Shown here one piece after another: positions 25,943 to 37,148 of a stretch of DNA of 64,000 bases. Source of the DNA: Polytrichum commune (taxonomy: Eukaryota > Streptophyta > Polytrichopsida > Polytrichales > Polytrichaceae); NCBI GenBank assembly GCA_950295325.1, contig OX485808.1, positions 40,010,527-40,074,526 on the forward strand. The letters are read 5' to 3'. The translations under genes were made by a program, and so were the position numbers. A model generated the notes under the pieces. It saw only the letters and a program-made list of their open reading frames with translations, ran no database searches and was not told the origin of the DNA. Position 1 is the stretch's first letter, and every line of letters starts with the position of its first letter.

Positions 25943-26943
25943 CAACACACCCACTCCTAACGCAGGAGACCTAAACCAACAACGCGGCCCAGCACATGGT
26001 TGAGGTGGGTAACACTCTCACTGTGCACTGGTGACTGTTACTGGCATGTGCAACCCTATGGGTAGACGTCCGCTACCCATGGGTTCCAGCACGACAGGCC
26101 TCCTGCAATGCGAGAAAAAAGTGGGGAGACGGCATGTCAAATAGCAATCATTGTCCAAATATAAATACACCCTAATGAATGTGAGAACATGAAAATGAGC
26201 TCAGATTTGTGACAAACCATTGTCACGACCATACTTGGACTACCTGGCCTATTTGCATAAGATGTGGACTTCATCATTGATTGCATAAGTGTGTCTGAAG
26301 TGGTTAGTGTTGACGACCATGTGCATATTTAGATGTTTTGGGTGTAGGCTCTCCCAACCAAACTGCCCATCAATTAACTTGCCACAATCCCCATATGGGC
26401 AATAATTCAAGAACATTGGAGCCACCAACAGCCTTCATGCAATTGCTATACATGCAGAATGAGGTTGAATTCTGTTTTGGAAATCTTCTGTGAAGTTTAT
26501 GATGTTCGATGACAGGACTCATCATGTACATGGAGTTGCCACAATTGGTGTTAATGTGTTCACGTTCGGAGCTTAACAGTGAGGCCCAACAACCAAATAC
26601 AAGCATATTGAAACCTATATAAAATGCATGATTTCATTTGAAAATGCCAAAGTCCATAGATGTTGTGAACAAGGATATTCGCGCCACATGCCCCTACCAC
26701 TTCACACATGCCAAAGGATGAGGCTAGTGTAAACTGCATTTGGCACGCATCTGGATTCACATCTAGCAACACGCAACCAGAAGGCATTATTTGCAGATAC
26801 CGCGTGTATAGCAATGCAAGAACTCAATAGATGTCCAGAGGTGAATTGCAATTGGGCTATACTGTCTAATACAACATGCATCAGATTGCAGAGACATCCA
26901 GTAGACACGTACCACAACCCTCTGCACGGAGCTGGAGACCAAT

Positions 26944-29900
26944 ATGGGGGACCCAACGCCCCGACCACACCTAAGGGATCCCATACGGATAGCAATGCGG
27001 GATGAAAAGTTGTGGCGACGAGAGTCGGCAATGTATGCAGCCCACCGCATAAAATTGGTGCCTTGCCCTTGCAAAGTTTGCAAAGGGAGCAAGAAACACA
27101 TGGCAACAAACAAAGTTGAAAGCCACCTCATGACAAATGGGAGACACCACTCATTTAGAAAATGGAGAGGCCCTGGTCCACGGGACGACTCCGACAATGA
27201 ATGGGATAACCATATTCGCGGACGCGGAGCTCTGCTTCCACCACTCCCAATAGATGAAAATGTTGGATTGCAAAGGCTGTTTCATAATGTGAATGCTGTC
27301 CATGCAAATGTTGTTCCCCCACCCCAAGAACCTAATGTTCCACCTCCAGTAGAACAAGATAACCTCCCAGATATGATGGCAAACTGTGAAGACCCTGGGT
27401 TCGCTAACCATGTAATGGATGCTGTGCAGCAAGCTCAGACTATGGTAGAGGATGTGCAGGCACAACCAGACTCCATAGCAGAGCACGACAATGTGGTTGC
27501 AGATAATGATGGAAATGAACCCCTCTCTGCACCTGGCACACCCGAAATGGCGGACGAAGGGACGGGCCCAGGAGACATACCAATGGATGCAGTGGAGGAT
27601 TTAAATCTAACAGAGGTGTTGTTGTCGTGCCACCCTTTGTTTCCGGGTGCATCTGTAACGAAGCTTGCTGCCACCATGCTCATCATGACAATATGCACAA
27701 TTCATGGTGTAAACAACAAATTTGTGGATGAATTACTATATCTTTTGAGCAAGTACATTCTGCCCCAACCGAATTCGTTGCCTTCGAACATGTACCATGC
27801 CAGAGTGCTTGTGGAGAAGGTCAGTCATAGCTATGAGAGCATACACGCATGCAAAAATGGATGTGTGTTGTTCCAAGGGGATGCATACAATGATTTAACA
27901 GAATGTCCAGTGTGTAATGCAAATCGATTCAAAGCATGTGGAAGGTCACAAGTGCCGGTGAGCGTTCTGAGACACTTCCCTCTGATACCCCGACTAGTCA
28001 GATGGTACAAGTCACCGAGAATAGCAAAAATGTTGAGGTGGGCTCACCTGAACAAATCCAGCGATGGCAAAATGCACGGTGTCCACGACTCCCCAGCGTG
28101 GCGTGCAATCGATACAAAGTTTCCTTCCTTTGCCAGAGGTTTCCGGAACATCCGCATGGCATTGTCAGCAGATGGTTTCAACCCATTTTCATCCCTTCTA
28201 TGCCAATGGTCCACTTGGCCTGTATTTGTATTCATATACAATTTGCCTCCTTGGATGACCACAAAACGTTTTTTTGTCATCCCTGTCTTACTCATTCCAG
28301 GAAAACATTCACCCAATGGAGGTAACATCGATGTGTACATGAAGCCTGTTATAGATCAATTGAAAAAACTTTGGTGGCCTGGTGTGTGGGCAGACGACCA
28401 CAGCATATCCCCAGAACTCACGCGCAGGTTTAGACTCCGAGGATGCTTGATGTGGACAATCAATGATTGGCCAGGCTATGGCCTCCTATCTGGTATGGCG
28501 CATGCCGGCTACGCTGGCTGCCCCCCCTGCGGGCCAGAGGTGACCTCAAGATACTCCAGGGAGTTGCATAAGTGTTTGTACACTGGCTCACGACGCTGGC
28601 TGCGATCAAGGCAACACCCTTACAGAAGACCAAACTACAGTGCAGCGTTTGGAAACGAAACAGAATCGCGGGCGCAGCCCAAAAGGCCAACAACGACAGA
28701 GATACTGGAAAGGGCAGAAGAGTATAAGAAATGGCTAGAGTCTGGCAATGTGGCGGGAGGAGAGCTTGATCCCTCAAGGTGGCACGGTGTGAAGAGAAGA
28801 TCGTGTTTCTTTGACTTACCCTATTTCAAGGTAGGTCCACTGCACACTACGTATGCATCAGATTCCAGGGTGAACTAATAGGGGCCGCACATTAAGAGAG
28901 GTTGCGAAAAAACAACATAGAGTTCATATTAACTTGCGACAGGATGTATGTGCAGCATTTTCTTGTGCGGCATTGCACAGACGTTATGCACGTCGAGAAG
29001 AATGTTTGCGAAAATGTGGTGAAGACAATCCTCGGAGAGAAAGACACAATTGCATCCAGACGAGATATGGAAGCAACAGGAGTCCGCGAAGAACTATGGC
29101 TGGTTAAGATGACCAATGCCCGAGGGAAGACGAAGGTTATAAAGCCTGCCGCACCGTACGTACTGAATGATGTGGACCTCCCCATCTTCATGTCCAGACT
29201 AGCAGCCCTTCAGGTGCCTTCAGGATATTGCGGTGCCGTTGCAAAGCATATAACACTCAGAAAGCTGAGCGGGATGAAGGCGCATGACTGGCACGTTGTC
29301 ATGCAACAGTTACTGCCATTGTGCACAAGGGGTCTCCTGGACCGCGGGCCTCGCATAGCAATCATGAGACTGTCGCGCGTTTTTAGAAGAATTTGCGCTA
29401 AAGTCATAGACCCCACCGACATGGTCAACCTCAAAGAGGACGTTGCAGTTACAATGTCAATGCTCGAGATTCACATGCCTCCGAGTTTTTTCGACGTGAT
29501 GTCACACCTGGTGATACACCTCGTGGAGGAGCTGGAGCTGTGTGGGCCCGTACACACACGCTGGATGTACAGTGTTGAGCGAATGAACAAGGTTTTAAAA
29601 GGGTACGTCAACAATATGGCCAGGCCAGAGGCATGCATGGCAAGATCGCATGTGCTGGAAGAGGCAATTGGACTGGTGGCCGAGTTTATGACTGACTATG
29701 AGCCAGTACATCGCAATGTGTGGACAGAGGAGGCTAGCGCAGGGATTACTGGGGAGGTTCTGGAAGGAGCTGGAACCACATCTGTTATCACACCCTATAT
29801 GAGAGACATTGCACACGAGTACCTGCTTCTAAATCGCACATCATTCCAGCCACTGTGCAGGTATGAGAGAAACATAATCCTAAACTCTATTACCGGTTCA

Positions 29901-30849
29901 TCTAAAAGAATGCACTAGAAGTGGTAATGTCAGACAGGAACGAAGGCAACATTGATGGCAGACTTTTTGTCCACTGCCAGTATGTCTTGCACATATTTTT
30001 GTTGTGATGTAAGCTTCAGTTGCCATATTTTGGTCCTGGAACAGAGAATATGCTGTAGCACGGGCAGAGTTCGAGGGTGCAGTTCCCCTGGACACACCCC
30101 TTGGTGCGTTTCCTAGTCTGGCCGTGTGGATAAGAGAGGCTGTGCGGAAGCTAGCAGGTCGGGAAGAAGGCATGGGAGATGCAGACATGAGAAAACTATC
30201 AGTGCCCCCTAAGCTGGTGTCAAAATTGTACTCAAGGATGCAGGCGTACGGTAACCATTACCGCTGCGATGATGGATCATCAGCTGGAATGGTAAGCTAT
30301 GACTGTGGTGTGGCGTCAATCTTGAAAACGCAAGGTTCTACAATAGGAGGTGTGATGGGCCAAATACACTACGTAGGTGTTTTGAAACACATTTGAGTTA
30401 TGGACTATGGGAAAGTTATCACACCCATTACCTTAATGGAATGCGATTGGGTTCGCCAAGGTGTGGACGAAATGGGAGAGCCCACGTACAAAAGAGATGA
30501 ATTTGGTTTCCTATTGGCCAACTTTTCATGCGTGTTGGAGCATCCAGATGACCCATTTGTATTGCCGTCCCAGGTCCAGCAGGTTTTCTACGCCGATGCA
30601 GAGAGCAGTGGACCCTGGCGTGTTGTACTAAACAGCGAGGCAAGGTCCAGGAGGTCTCTAGCGTCCGACTACGAGGAGTTCATAAATACTCGAGTGTGTG
30701 TTCCAACACTAGAGGCCGAAACCTTGTTGGCCCCCACATCCCACATTCCGAACATGGTGGGTGGTATAACATTGTGTGAAAGAGACACAGAGCTCGCATT
30801 AGCACCTTTGCTGAGGGGAGAATTTGGCAACATATCCGATGAGGACTGA
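26944..30849 (+). CDS. CACTA transposase, TNP2 type (Transpos_assoc, Transposase_21, DUF4218, DUF4216)
   Basis: Likely exons are 26944-28830, 28956-29860 and 30045-30849, joined at AAG|GTAGGT / GTGCAG|CAT and GTGCAG|GTATGA / GAACAG|AGAA in matching phase. Residues 41-75 hold a zinc-binding CPCKVCKGSKKHMATNK motif typical of the Transpos_assoc domain. The Transposase_21 catalytic core follows, with ALSADGFNPF (Asp410) and WTINDWPGYG (Asp508), then DVMHVEKNVCENV, the expected acidic third position. The second exon continues into DUF4218 (VHTRWMYSVERMNKVLKGYV). The third carries DUF4216-like sequence (VITPITLMECDW, RVVLNSEARSRRS) and ends at TGA 30849. A single in-frame TGA at 30394-30396 splits this last exon, so the copy may be slightly disabled or read differently. 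The enzyme would cut at the 32-bp ends. Confidence 0.85.
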
Positions 30850-31199
30850 AGGTTTCCATGCGTCGTGGAATGGAGGACTTGTGACAATGTATGTTGTATA
30901 TCCGACAGAGGGTGAGTGCCAAAAATTGCAAACACACGCTGTGTGGATTGACTCTTGACCCTGGAATCCCTTCAGGCTGGACCGTTGGCAACTGGAAGCA
31001 GAATGTGAAGAGGAAGATATCATGGGCAGGAGGCTCCTACACACAAACAACACTGCATGCACACATTGATGTGCACACTAACTCCAACCCTCCTGTGGGC
31101 AGTAGAAGTTGCAAAATCTAGGACAAATAGGGTTGTAAGGCCCAATTCTGGGAGTTTTGACAGAACACATATTAAGCATGGCCCCCTACATGAATACAT
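30850..31199. other. 3' region of the transposase gene
   Basis: Unannotated sequence between the transposase stop and the 106-bp repeat array. It presumably holds the 3' untranslated region and polyadenylation site. I see no further domain. Confidence 0.4.
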
Positions 31200-32150
31200 A
31201 TTCAAATTTCCAGAAACATGTACATAACCCGCCTCAAAATTGCACCAATTCAGAAGGCAACTAAACTCGTTGTATGCATGAGAAGATTATACTAACTTGT
31301 ACAATAAACTACCCTGCCCATACATGTACATAAGCTGGCCCTAAACCATACAAATTCACAAGGCAAACAAACCCGATGTATGCATCAGAGGAGGATACTT
31401 TCACATCCAATAAGAGGGCGTGTGAATACATGATAGAACCTGGTCCAAAATCACACCAATTCAGAAGGCAGAATAAACCCACAGTATGCAACAAAAGATG
31501 AGACTGTTGTGTGCTGAACAATAGCCCGCTCACATGGCACACAACCGGACTCAAAATCACACCAATAAAGCAAGCCCATAAACCCACAGTAGGCATCAGA
31601 AGAAGATACCAACTTATGTAACAAGCCACCTTGCCGATACATGCACATGATTCGCCTCAACACCACGCCAATTTAGAAGGCAACTAAAACCGCTGTGCGC
31701 ATTAGAAGAGGACACTAACATATCCAAACAAACCACCCTGCCAATACATGTACATTACTCGGGCCAAAACCACACCAATTCATAAGGCATGCAAACCCAC
31801 CGTATGCATCAGAAGAACATACTTTCATATCCAATAAGACAATGTGCCGATACACGTACACAACTCGGCTCCAAACCACACTATTTCATCAGGCACCCAA
31901 CCCCACTGTGTGCATGAGAAGAGGATACTCACCTATCCAGTAAAACAACTTGCGATCACATGTACATAACCCGACCCAAATTTGTGCCAATTCAGAAGGC
32001 AACTCCATAAACCCACTATAGGCATCAGAGGAGGCAACTAAACCCACCATGCGCATAAGAAGAGGACACCAACTTCTGCAATAAAACAACCCCCTAACAC
32101 ATGTACATAACTAGACTTGAAATCCGCACCAATCCAGAAGGCGATCACAA
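31200..32150 (+). repeat. 106-108-bp repeat array downstream of the transposase
   Basis: Eight to nine diverged direct copies, for example ACATGTACATAA at 31216 and 31324. Each has CACACCAATTCAGAAGGCAAC, an ACCCACTGTATGCATCAGAAG-like segment and AACTTATGCAATAAA-like spacing. The family is the same as in the arrays at 10.5-22.6 kb, but copies are more diverged here. Confidence 0.75.
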
Positions 32151-33962
32151 GTTCCAAAATTGCAGAATTCTACAAAAAAACCAGCAACGACTGTCTACTA
32201 ACCAAGCTAAGCGAACTGGAGGCTACATGACTAAGCGAACAAACAAGTCACCAGATCCTAAGTATGAGAGCCAGTAGTATGCAGCAATGACCACTCCCAA
32301 GTGTCCGTAATAATGTTGGCCATAGTCTGCGCATCAAGTAGCAATCCGAGCGTCTTCGAGAGGAAAGGTGTAAGACTCTGACTATATACGTGCTTGTAAG
32401 CCCCGACCCAAACGATATGGGTTAAAGCCGCCAGTCACTGCCACATTATTCACGTACGAGTGCTCACTCATTTCGCCCATCCCTTCCATTTCATACTCAG
32501 AAGGTCTCAGCAAGTTATGCACTATAACAGATCACACATGACTATTGTGTTGACATAGAGGAATTTTCTATGTAAGAAGTTCCAACCTCGCCCAACTAAC
32601 TGGAAGGGGGGCGGTTATAACATGAAGTTTGAGGCACATCCTCAGCTATTGGCCCCAACTTCTATGAGAGAGCCGCTCTCCCTCACGCAGAGGAACACCC
32701 AATAATTTGCCCACACCCCCCTCAATTAGGCTGCACTACAAGAATACAGGGCATGCAACAGCATGCGACTGAACCATGTTTTTGCGCATGTTCCACCTAG
32801 TGCACCACAGTGGAACACGTGTAACGCGAGGTTGTTGGCGACCACTTGACAATAACCAGAAACATAATTGCAGTTGCCGTGCACACGTGTTTGTATGTAT
32901 GTTCAGCGCACAATCAGAAACAAAGATCTGTGGCTGCGTTTCAGGATGTTGTACATGCATGCAGCCCGTAACAACAGAGCTTATGTGACAGCATTTGTGC
33001 AGTGCAACCCAAAATGCGCATACACCGTTAATGCGCAATCGTTGGAACTGCGTGTGCATGACTTGTGCGTACAGACCTCATTTCAACAACACTGGTGCGC
33101 CGACTCGGCCACATGCAACAATTCTGCACACAATTTGCTGCGTTCATTCCATCATACATAAGTGATCAAAAGACGTCTATGAATTCACGGATCGCAGTTG
33201 CCAATGCTTTTAGCACTGTAGATTGCCACCATGTGCAGAAGGTGTTTCGAGCGCGATCACATACACGGCCATTGCGCGTACAACGTGAATGCCGATCACA
33301 CATCAATGCAACCATAACCAGCAACGCCCACATACACACATATAGGACATGTGTTCACACAATTCCCGCACAATTTACTGGCACCATTCCTTACGAACAT
33401 TGGGAGACATGCACAAAGCGCGGCTTAAAGCTCCTACTTGATGTCATCCATCCTCAACAATGGCAGAACACACAGGTTTTGTATGCCCTTCTTAGTGCAC
33501 AAAGCCGCAATGTGCACAATGATGCAATGTGCAGAATTCGCTCCATACACGATCGTATCCACGACTATTGTGCACGGAAAGCTTATGCCACACACTGAAC
33601 CGGAGATTAAGGACATGGAATGTTTTACATCACTATTGCAAACTATCAGTGGAATGTGGACAAAATTCTGCAGTGACGCAGACCCTGTATTGTAGCAATG
33701 CTGACAACTCAAATGGGCAAGAAAACAAAGCATATAGATAGACGCCATCATGGAACCCCATATTGGACAACCAATCAGAAACCTCCCGTCGAATGTAAAA
33801 GACTGTCCCCCCAATAAAAACCTTTTGGTCTAAAAGTATCTAGGCGAAAAACCTCGAGGGCGAGAAGCAGAGGCATGGAAATCCCGAGACACTGCAAGCA
33901 TACATGTGGACAGCAACATTAGTGCAAATCTTGACAATTACCATATAGAATACATGCACTTC
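32151..33962. other. unassigned interior of the CACTA element
   Basis: No supported gene. It includes a GGAAGGGGGGCGG purine tract near 32606, a CACTACAAGAATACAGGG stretch at 32724 (no matching inverted partner found), and a segment (32.8-33.6 kb) rich in TGTGCA, CACAAT and GCGCA words. The plus frame at 33065-33598 is probably composition-driven. Confidence 0.4.
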
Positions 33963-34466
33963 CTAGAGGTGGATGCCATGCCAAACAATATAAATGGGAG
34001 AGTGCACACACAAAAGCACAACGTAGAGAAAACCAGGAGTGTGATACACACCGCACAATCCATGTCCATCGGCGAGTGGTGGTGTGCTGTGGCTTGCAGA
34101 AACCAATTTAGGGAAGGTAATGTCATCACCCTCAAGGGCACCTTGCACAAAGGGTTGCAAAACAGTGTCAGAGCAATGGAGGTGTTCTTCCCCATCGCAC
34201 ACTAGTTCGCAATCGCAAACAAGAACGGTTTGGTTACCATACAGAACCCCAAACTCCACATCATAGAGGTCTATCCCGGACGACAAACAAGTGTAGTTTT
34301 CCAAAACAAACCCAAGTGCCCAAGTCTCCACAAATGTGCCCATAACAAGTTCATCCACACACACAAGTTTCATGGACGGTATCCTGATAGCCTTGAAGCC
34401 ACCTAGCCAAGGCTGGCGAAATCTTACACACACGGGGTCTGCCCCATCATTGTCATCAGCAAGCAT
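33963..34466 (-). CDS. unrecognised open frame near the right end of the CACTA element
   Basis: An ATG at 34466 opens 167 codons with protein-like texture: DPVCVRFRQPWLGGFKAIRI, GTFVETWALGFVLENYTC and YDVEFGVLYGNQTVLVCDCE. The alternating hydrophobic pattern suggests beta strands and is faintly like an F-box-associated or kelch-type domain, but I cannot place it in a family. It could be a captured host fragment or a transposon gene exon. The minus frames upstream (34.5-35.8 kb) are long but look less convincing. Confidence 0.3.
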   Translation of the reverse strand: MLADDNDGADPVCVRFRQPWLGGFKAIRIPSMKLVCVDELVMGTFVETWALGFVLENYTCLSSGIDLYDVEFGVLYGNQTVLVCDCELVCDGEEHLHCSDTVLQPFVQGALEGDDITFPKLVSASHSTPPLADGHGLCGVYHTPGFLYVVLLCVHSPIYIVWHGIHL

Positions 34467-36099
34467 GTGAGCATGTTTGTGGTGGATGAACTACCACAGG
34501 TGCACAACAACCATGAAATGCAACAAATCCAAGGGACGGGCAGAGACTGGCATGCCCTCCTGGAGATGCCAAATTAGCAACAAGTTGAGTTTTTGGGTGG
34601 TCACCAGGTATTTGCGACCCAAAGCATTGCAAGGACGCAAAGCAATCTTCTGCACCGCTATCATCATTGCCCCCTCCTGCATGCAACAGAGGGTACTGAG
34701 CAACAGGCCGCACCACTGGAATTGTTGCAGATGAAACCTGTACCAAATGACCAGCAAGTGGTTGCACACGCGACCCTACACCATGTGCCAAGGAACCGTG
34801 GGTGGGCTGGTCGTCATCGTGGAGACACTTGCTCCCTTCGCCCACCAACAAAGGTCGTCCTTGTCGAGGGAGCTCCACGAATTTAGACTTGGCATCCGCA
34901 TACACCACTGCAAGGATGCGTCCAAGTTGTCCTTTCAATAATTGCCCACCGCATTGCATTGGCCGCGGACCAGAAACCGAAAAATTCGCACCTTCTCCAC
35001 AATTATTGGCGTTTGTGGTTTCATTCCCAAGGAAACCTTCATAGAGAAAGTGGGCAACGTGCTTCGATATTGTTGTGCGAGCACGACGACCTGGACTGGC
35101 CGCAATAATTGCATATGCTGGCTTGGAGGACACACTGCCCCAGTTGAAACGCCGTTTACTATGGGAAATTATTCGTGGCAGGGGCACATTGGGTGGCGAC
35201 ACTGTGGGCCATCCATGGCGATGTGAGGAGGCTACAGGATGTGCGTGGCACATGAGTGAAGCCAAGTCACAAACCCAACAAAATTCCGCGAACTCATTTG
35301 CAGGGCTAAAATGATTGACAATTAAAAACCCTAAACCCGAAATGGCCACAATTCAAAATTAATCTGTTAATTCCGGACAATTGAATGTAGCTGGTGGTAC
35401 ATGCAAAAATTACCAGACTCCTACACAATCGCAGAAGATGAATGCAAGTAACCCACAATTGGAGGACAATGCAAGCTGCACAGCCAATCAGGAAGTTTTT
35501 GTGGGTCAAATATGGATGCCACATTGGAGTGTGCCGAAATGAATGATAAACAACCACGGAAAATCCCACCTGCCACAGCCAAACCCGGAGGGGGGGCATT
35601 CCCATATGCCACGATTTTACATGTCCCACTCAAGAGAGGAACTGTTCGAACGGCCGTTTTCTGTACTGGGAGCGCCTTGGTTCCACTTCCATGCGCAGAC
35701 AGGCTGGTCCTCAAAGTCGCCGACGACAACTGTGCATCTGAATCCCCCACATGTTTATGGCGGTAGCAGTTACCATCAGGCCCATGGTCGCCATTTCCCA
35801 TCGCGGCCTAAACCCACAAATCAGAGGGCAACGGAGGCCACAAACAAAGCTATTGCGGCTGAAGGCGATGTTGACTCTTGGCACACAGAGGGTTTTGCAG
35901 AAAGCAACACTTACTCTGCACTCATAATATCAGGGTTGCATGAAAAACAGTTCATATCTGGGGCAACAACAAGTACTAGAACCGTAAACAAACTCAAGGA
36001 TGCAACTTCGCTCCTCGTATCCTCATGTGCACCAAACCCCACATCGTCTACAGACGGAGTGCATTGTGTCGGAGAACAGGACGAGCAGGAATCGCACCG

Positions 36100-36528
36100 C
36101 TGAGGTCTCGGTAAGGGTCCCCACCCCGTGCCACCCGTGGGTAGCTCAAAACCATACACGCAAAAGGCCCGAAGTGTCCCTAACACGTAGTGCCAAGGGG
36201 TGCAAACGACACCGGCTTTGGTGCCAGTGGACCCATGCATGGTAGCCACCAACGTGGGTACCTTATGCAACCCACTTTCAGCAACCCGGAAGCGACCCGC
36301 AAGCAACCCTTTGCACAAAATCTATACCCAAGACACCAAAAGTGCAACCCACAGGCTACCAAAATGGTGTCAGTCAGCCAGAAGGGTTGGCATCGCAACC
36401 GTCACCCACCCAACCCAAGTCAACCCTGGCAGGTGCCGACATATACCAAAAATGCAGTCGCAGCGGCAGTGAAATTCTGGGTTTTAGTCAGAATGGCAGT
36501 GGACACAGAGGCTGCCATCACCGATGGC
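36100..36528 (-). repeat. right subterminal region of the CACTA element
   Basis: On the minus strand it holds repeated GGGTTGC, GGGTTG and GTGGGTTGCA words (complements CAACCC at several places in 36265-36430), mirroring the GGGTTGC-rich left subterminal region. Such clustered words are expected binding sites for the accessory protein. The word similarity is seen directly; the binding role is inferred. Confidence 0.5.
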
Positions 36529-36560
36529 CAGGGTTCATTTGGACACGTTTTCCTCTAGTG
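36529..36560 (-). repeat. right terminal inverted repeat of the CACTA element
   Basis: On the minus strand it begins CACTAGAGGAAAACG and continues TGTCCAAATGAACCCTG, matching the left end at 29/32. ATA (36561-36563) follows it, identical to the left flank. Confidence 0.93.
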
Positions 36561-37148
36561 ATAGTGCAAAAAGAGAGGTTCCTTTGAAGAAGGTTGCTCT
36601 TTTGAGGTAAGTGGGTCTTAAGCATACATTTTTCTTTGTACAACCACTTCTTTGAGATTCTCCGAGTTTTTAAATGATCATATAGATTTGCCAATCATCT
36701 CCCACTAATTGCATTCTTAGATCCACACCCAACCATTCACCACTCAAATATAGGTGTTCGTTTAGGGCGAGGCTTCGAATTAGGCACACCTACCTTAGTT
36801 CGTATGCACACAACCACCTATCATCTCTCAAGCATCTAAGTGTTGTGGTCACTAACTTACTTGGGGTCATCTTCCCTACTTGCTCTTGGTAACTACCCAC
36901 ATGTTTGTTCAAGTTCACACATGCAAATGGTGCTTCCTCCATGTGGCTCACATGGTGAAATCAACCAAAAACTAATAGAGATTGTTTTTCTTTCCGCTTC
37001 TAGTGCCCACAAATTTTATTGGTTTGAACAACTCGTTTATTTGGGACCCTCTAGTGCCCTTAGTCCATATGTTAACACAATTGTTCAACTCAAGCCAAGT
37101 GATTGATATCTCAACTCATCACGTATAAAATGGTAAGACTCGTAAAAA
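36561..37148. other. spacer between CACTA element and plastid-protein gene, with dispersed repeat copy
   Basis: No gene. The segment at about 36640-36765 contains CTTAGATCCACACCCAACC and CACTCAAATATAGGTGT. Their reverse complements match the start of the repeat in GET4 intron 1 (about 3226-3275), so an inverted partial copy of that repeat family lies directly beside the transposon insertion site. Confidence 0.55.

Larger units (their letters stand above)
7645..36560. mobile_element. complete 28.9-kb CACTA (En/Spm-type) transposon
   Basis: The left end opens with CACTAGAG and runs into TGTCCAAATGAACCCTG. The reverse complement of the right end has the same two blocks, giving 32-bp terminal inverted repeats (7645-7676 and 36529-36560) that match at 29 of 32 positions. 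ATA flanks both ends (7642-7644 and 36561-36563), the 3-bp target duplication typical of CACTA elements. Inside are a TNP2-type transposase on plus and a Transposase_24-domain gene on minus, which independently place it in this superfamily. At 28,916 bp it is large for the superfamily; much of the extra length is ~106-bp repeat arrays. Most coding exons are open, but one in-frame TGA interrupts the transposase, so present-day autonomy is uncertain. Confidence 0.93.

Noticed and set aside
32200..32720. Possible LTR retrotransposon remnant with a purine tract
   Set aside because: No paired LTR, primer-binding site or gag/pol motif could be seen; the tract alone is insufficient.
32724..32760. 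CACTACAAGAA stretch that looks like the tip of a nested CACTA element
   Set aside because: I found no matching inverted partner or target duplication in the surrounding kilobases.
33065..33598. 177-codon plus frame
   Set aside because: Amino-acid texture (His, Cys, Thr, Arg heavy) follows the repeated TGTGCA/CACAAT words. No family resemblance.
34456..35349. 297-codon minus frame in the CACTA element
   Set aside because: The frame has no ATG-led domain or recognisable motif, and competing frames are equally open. Kept only as background for the 33963-34466 frame.
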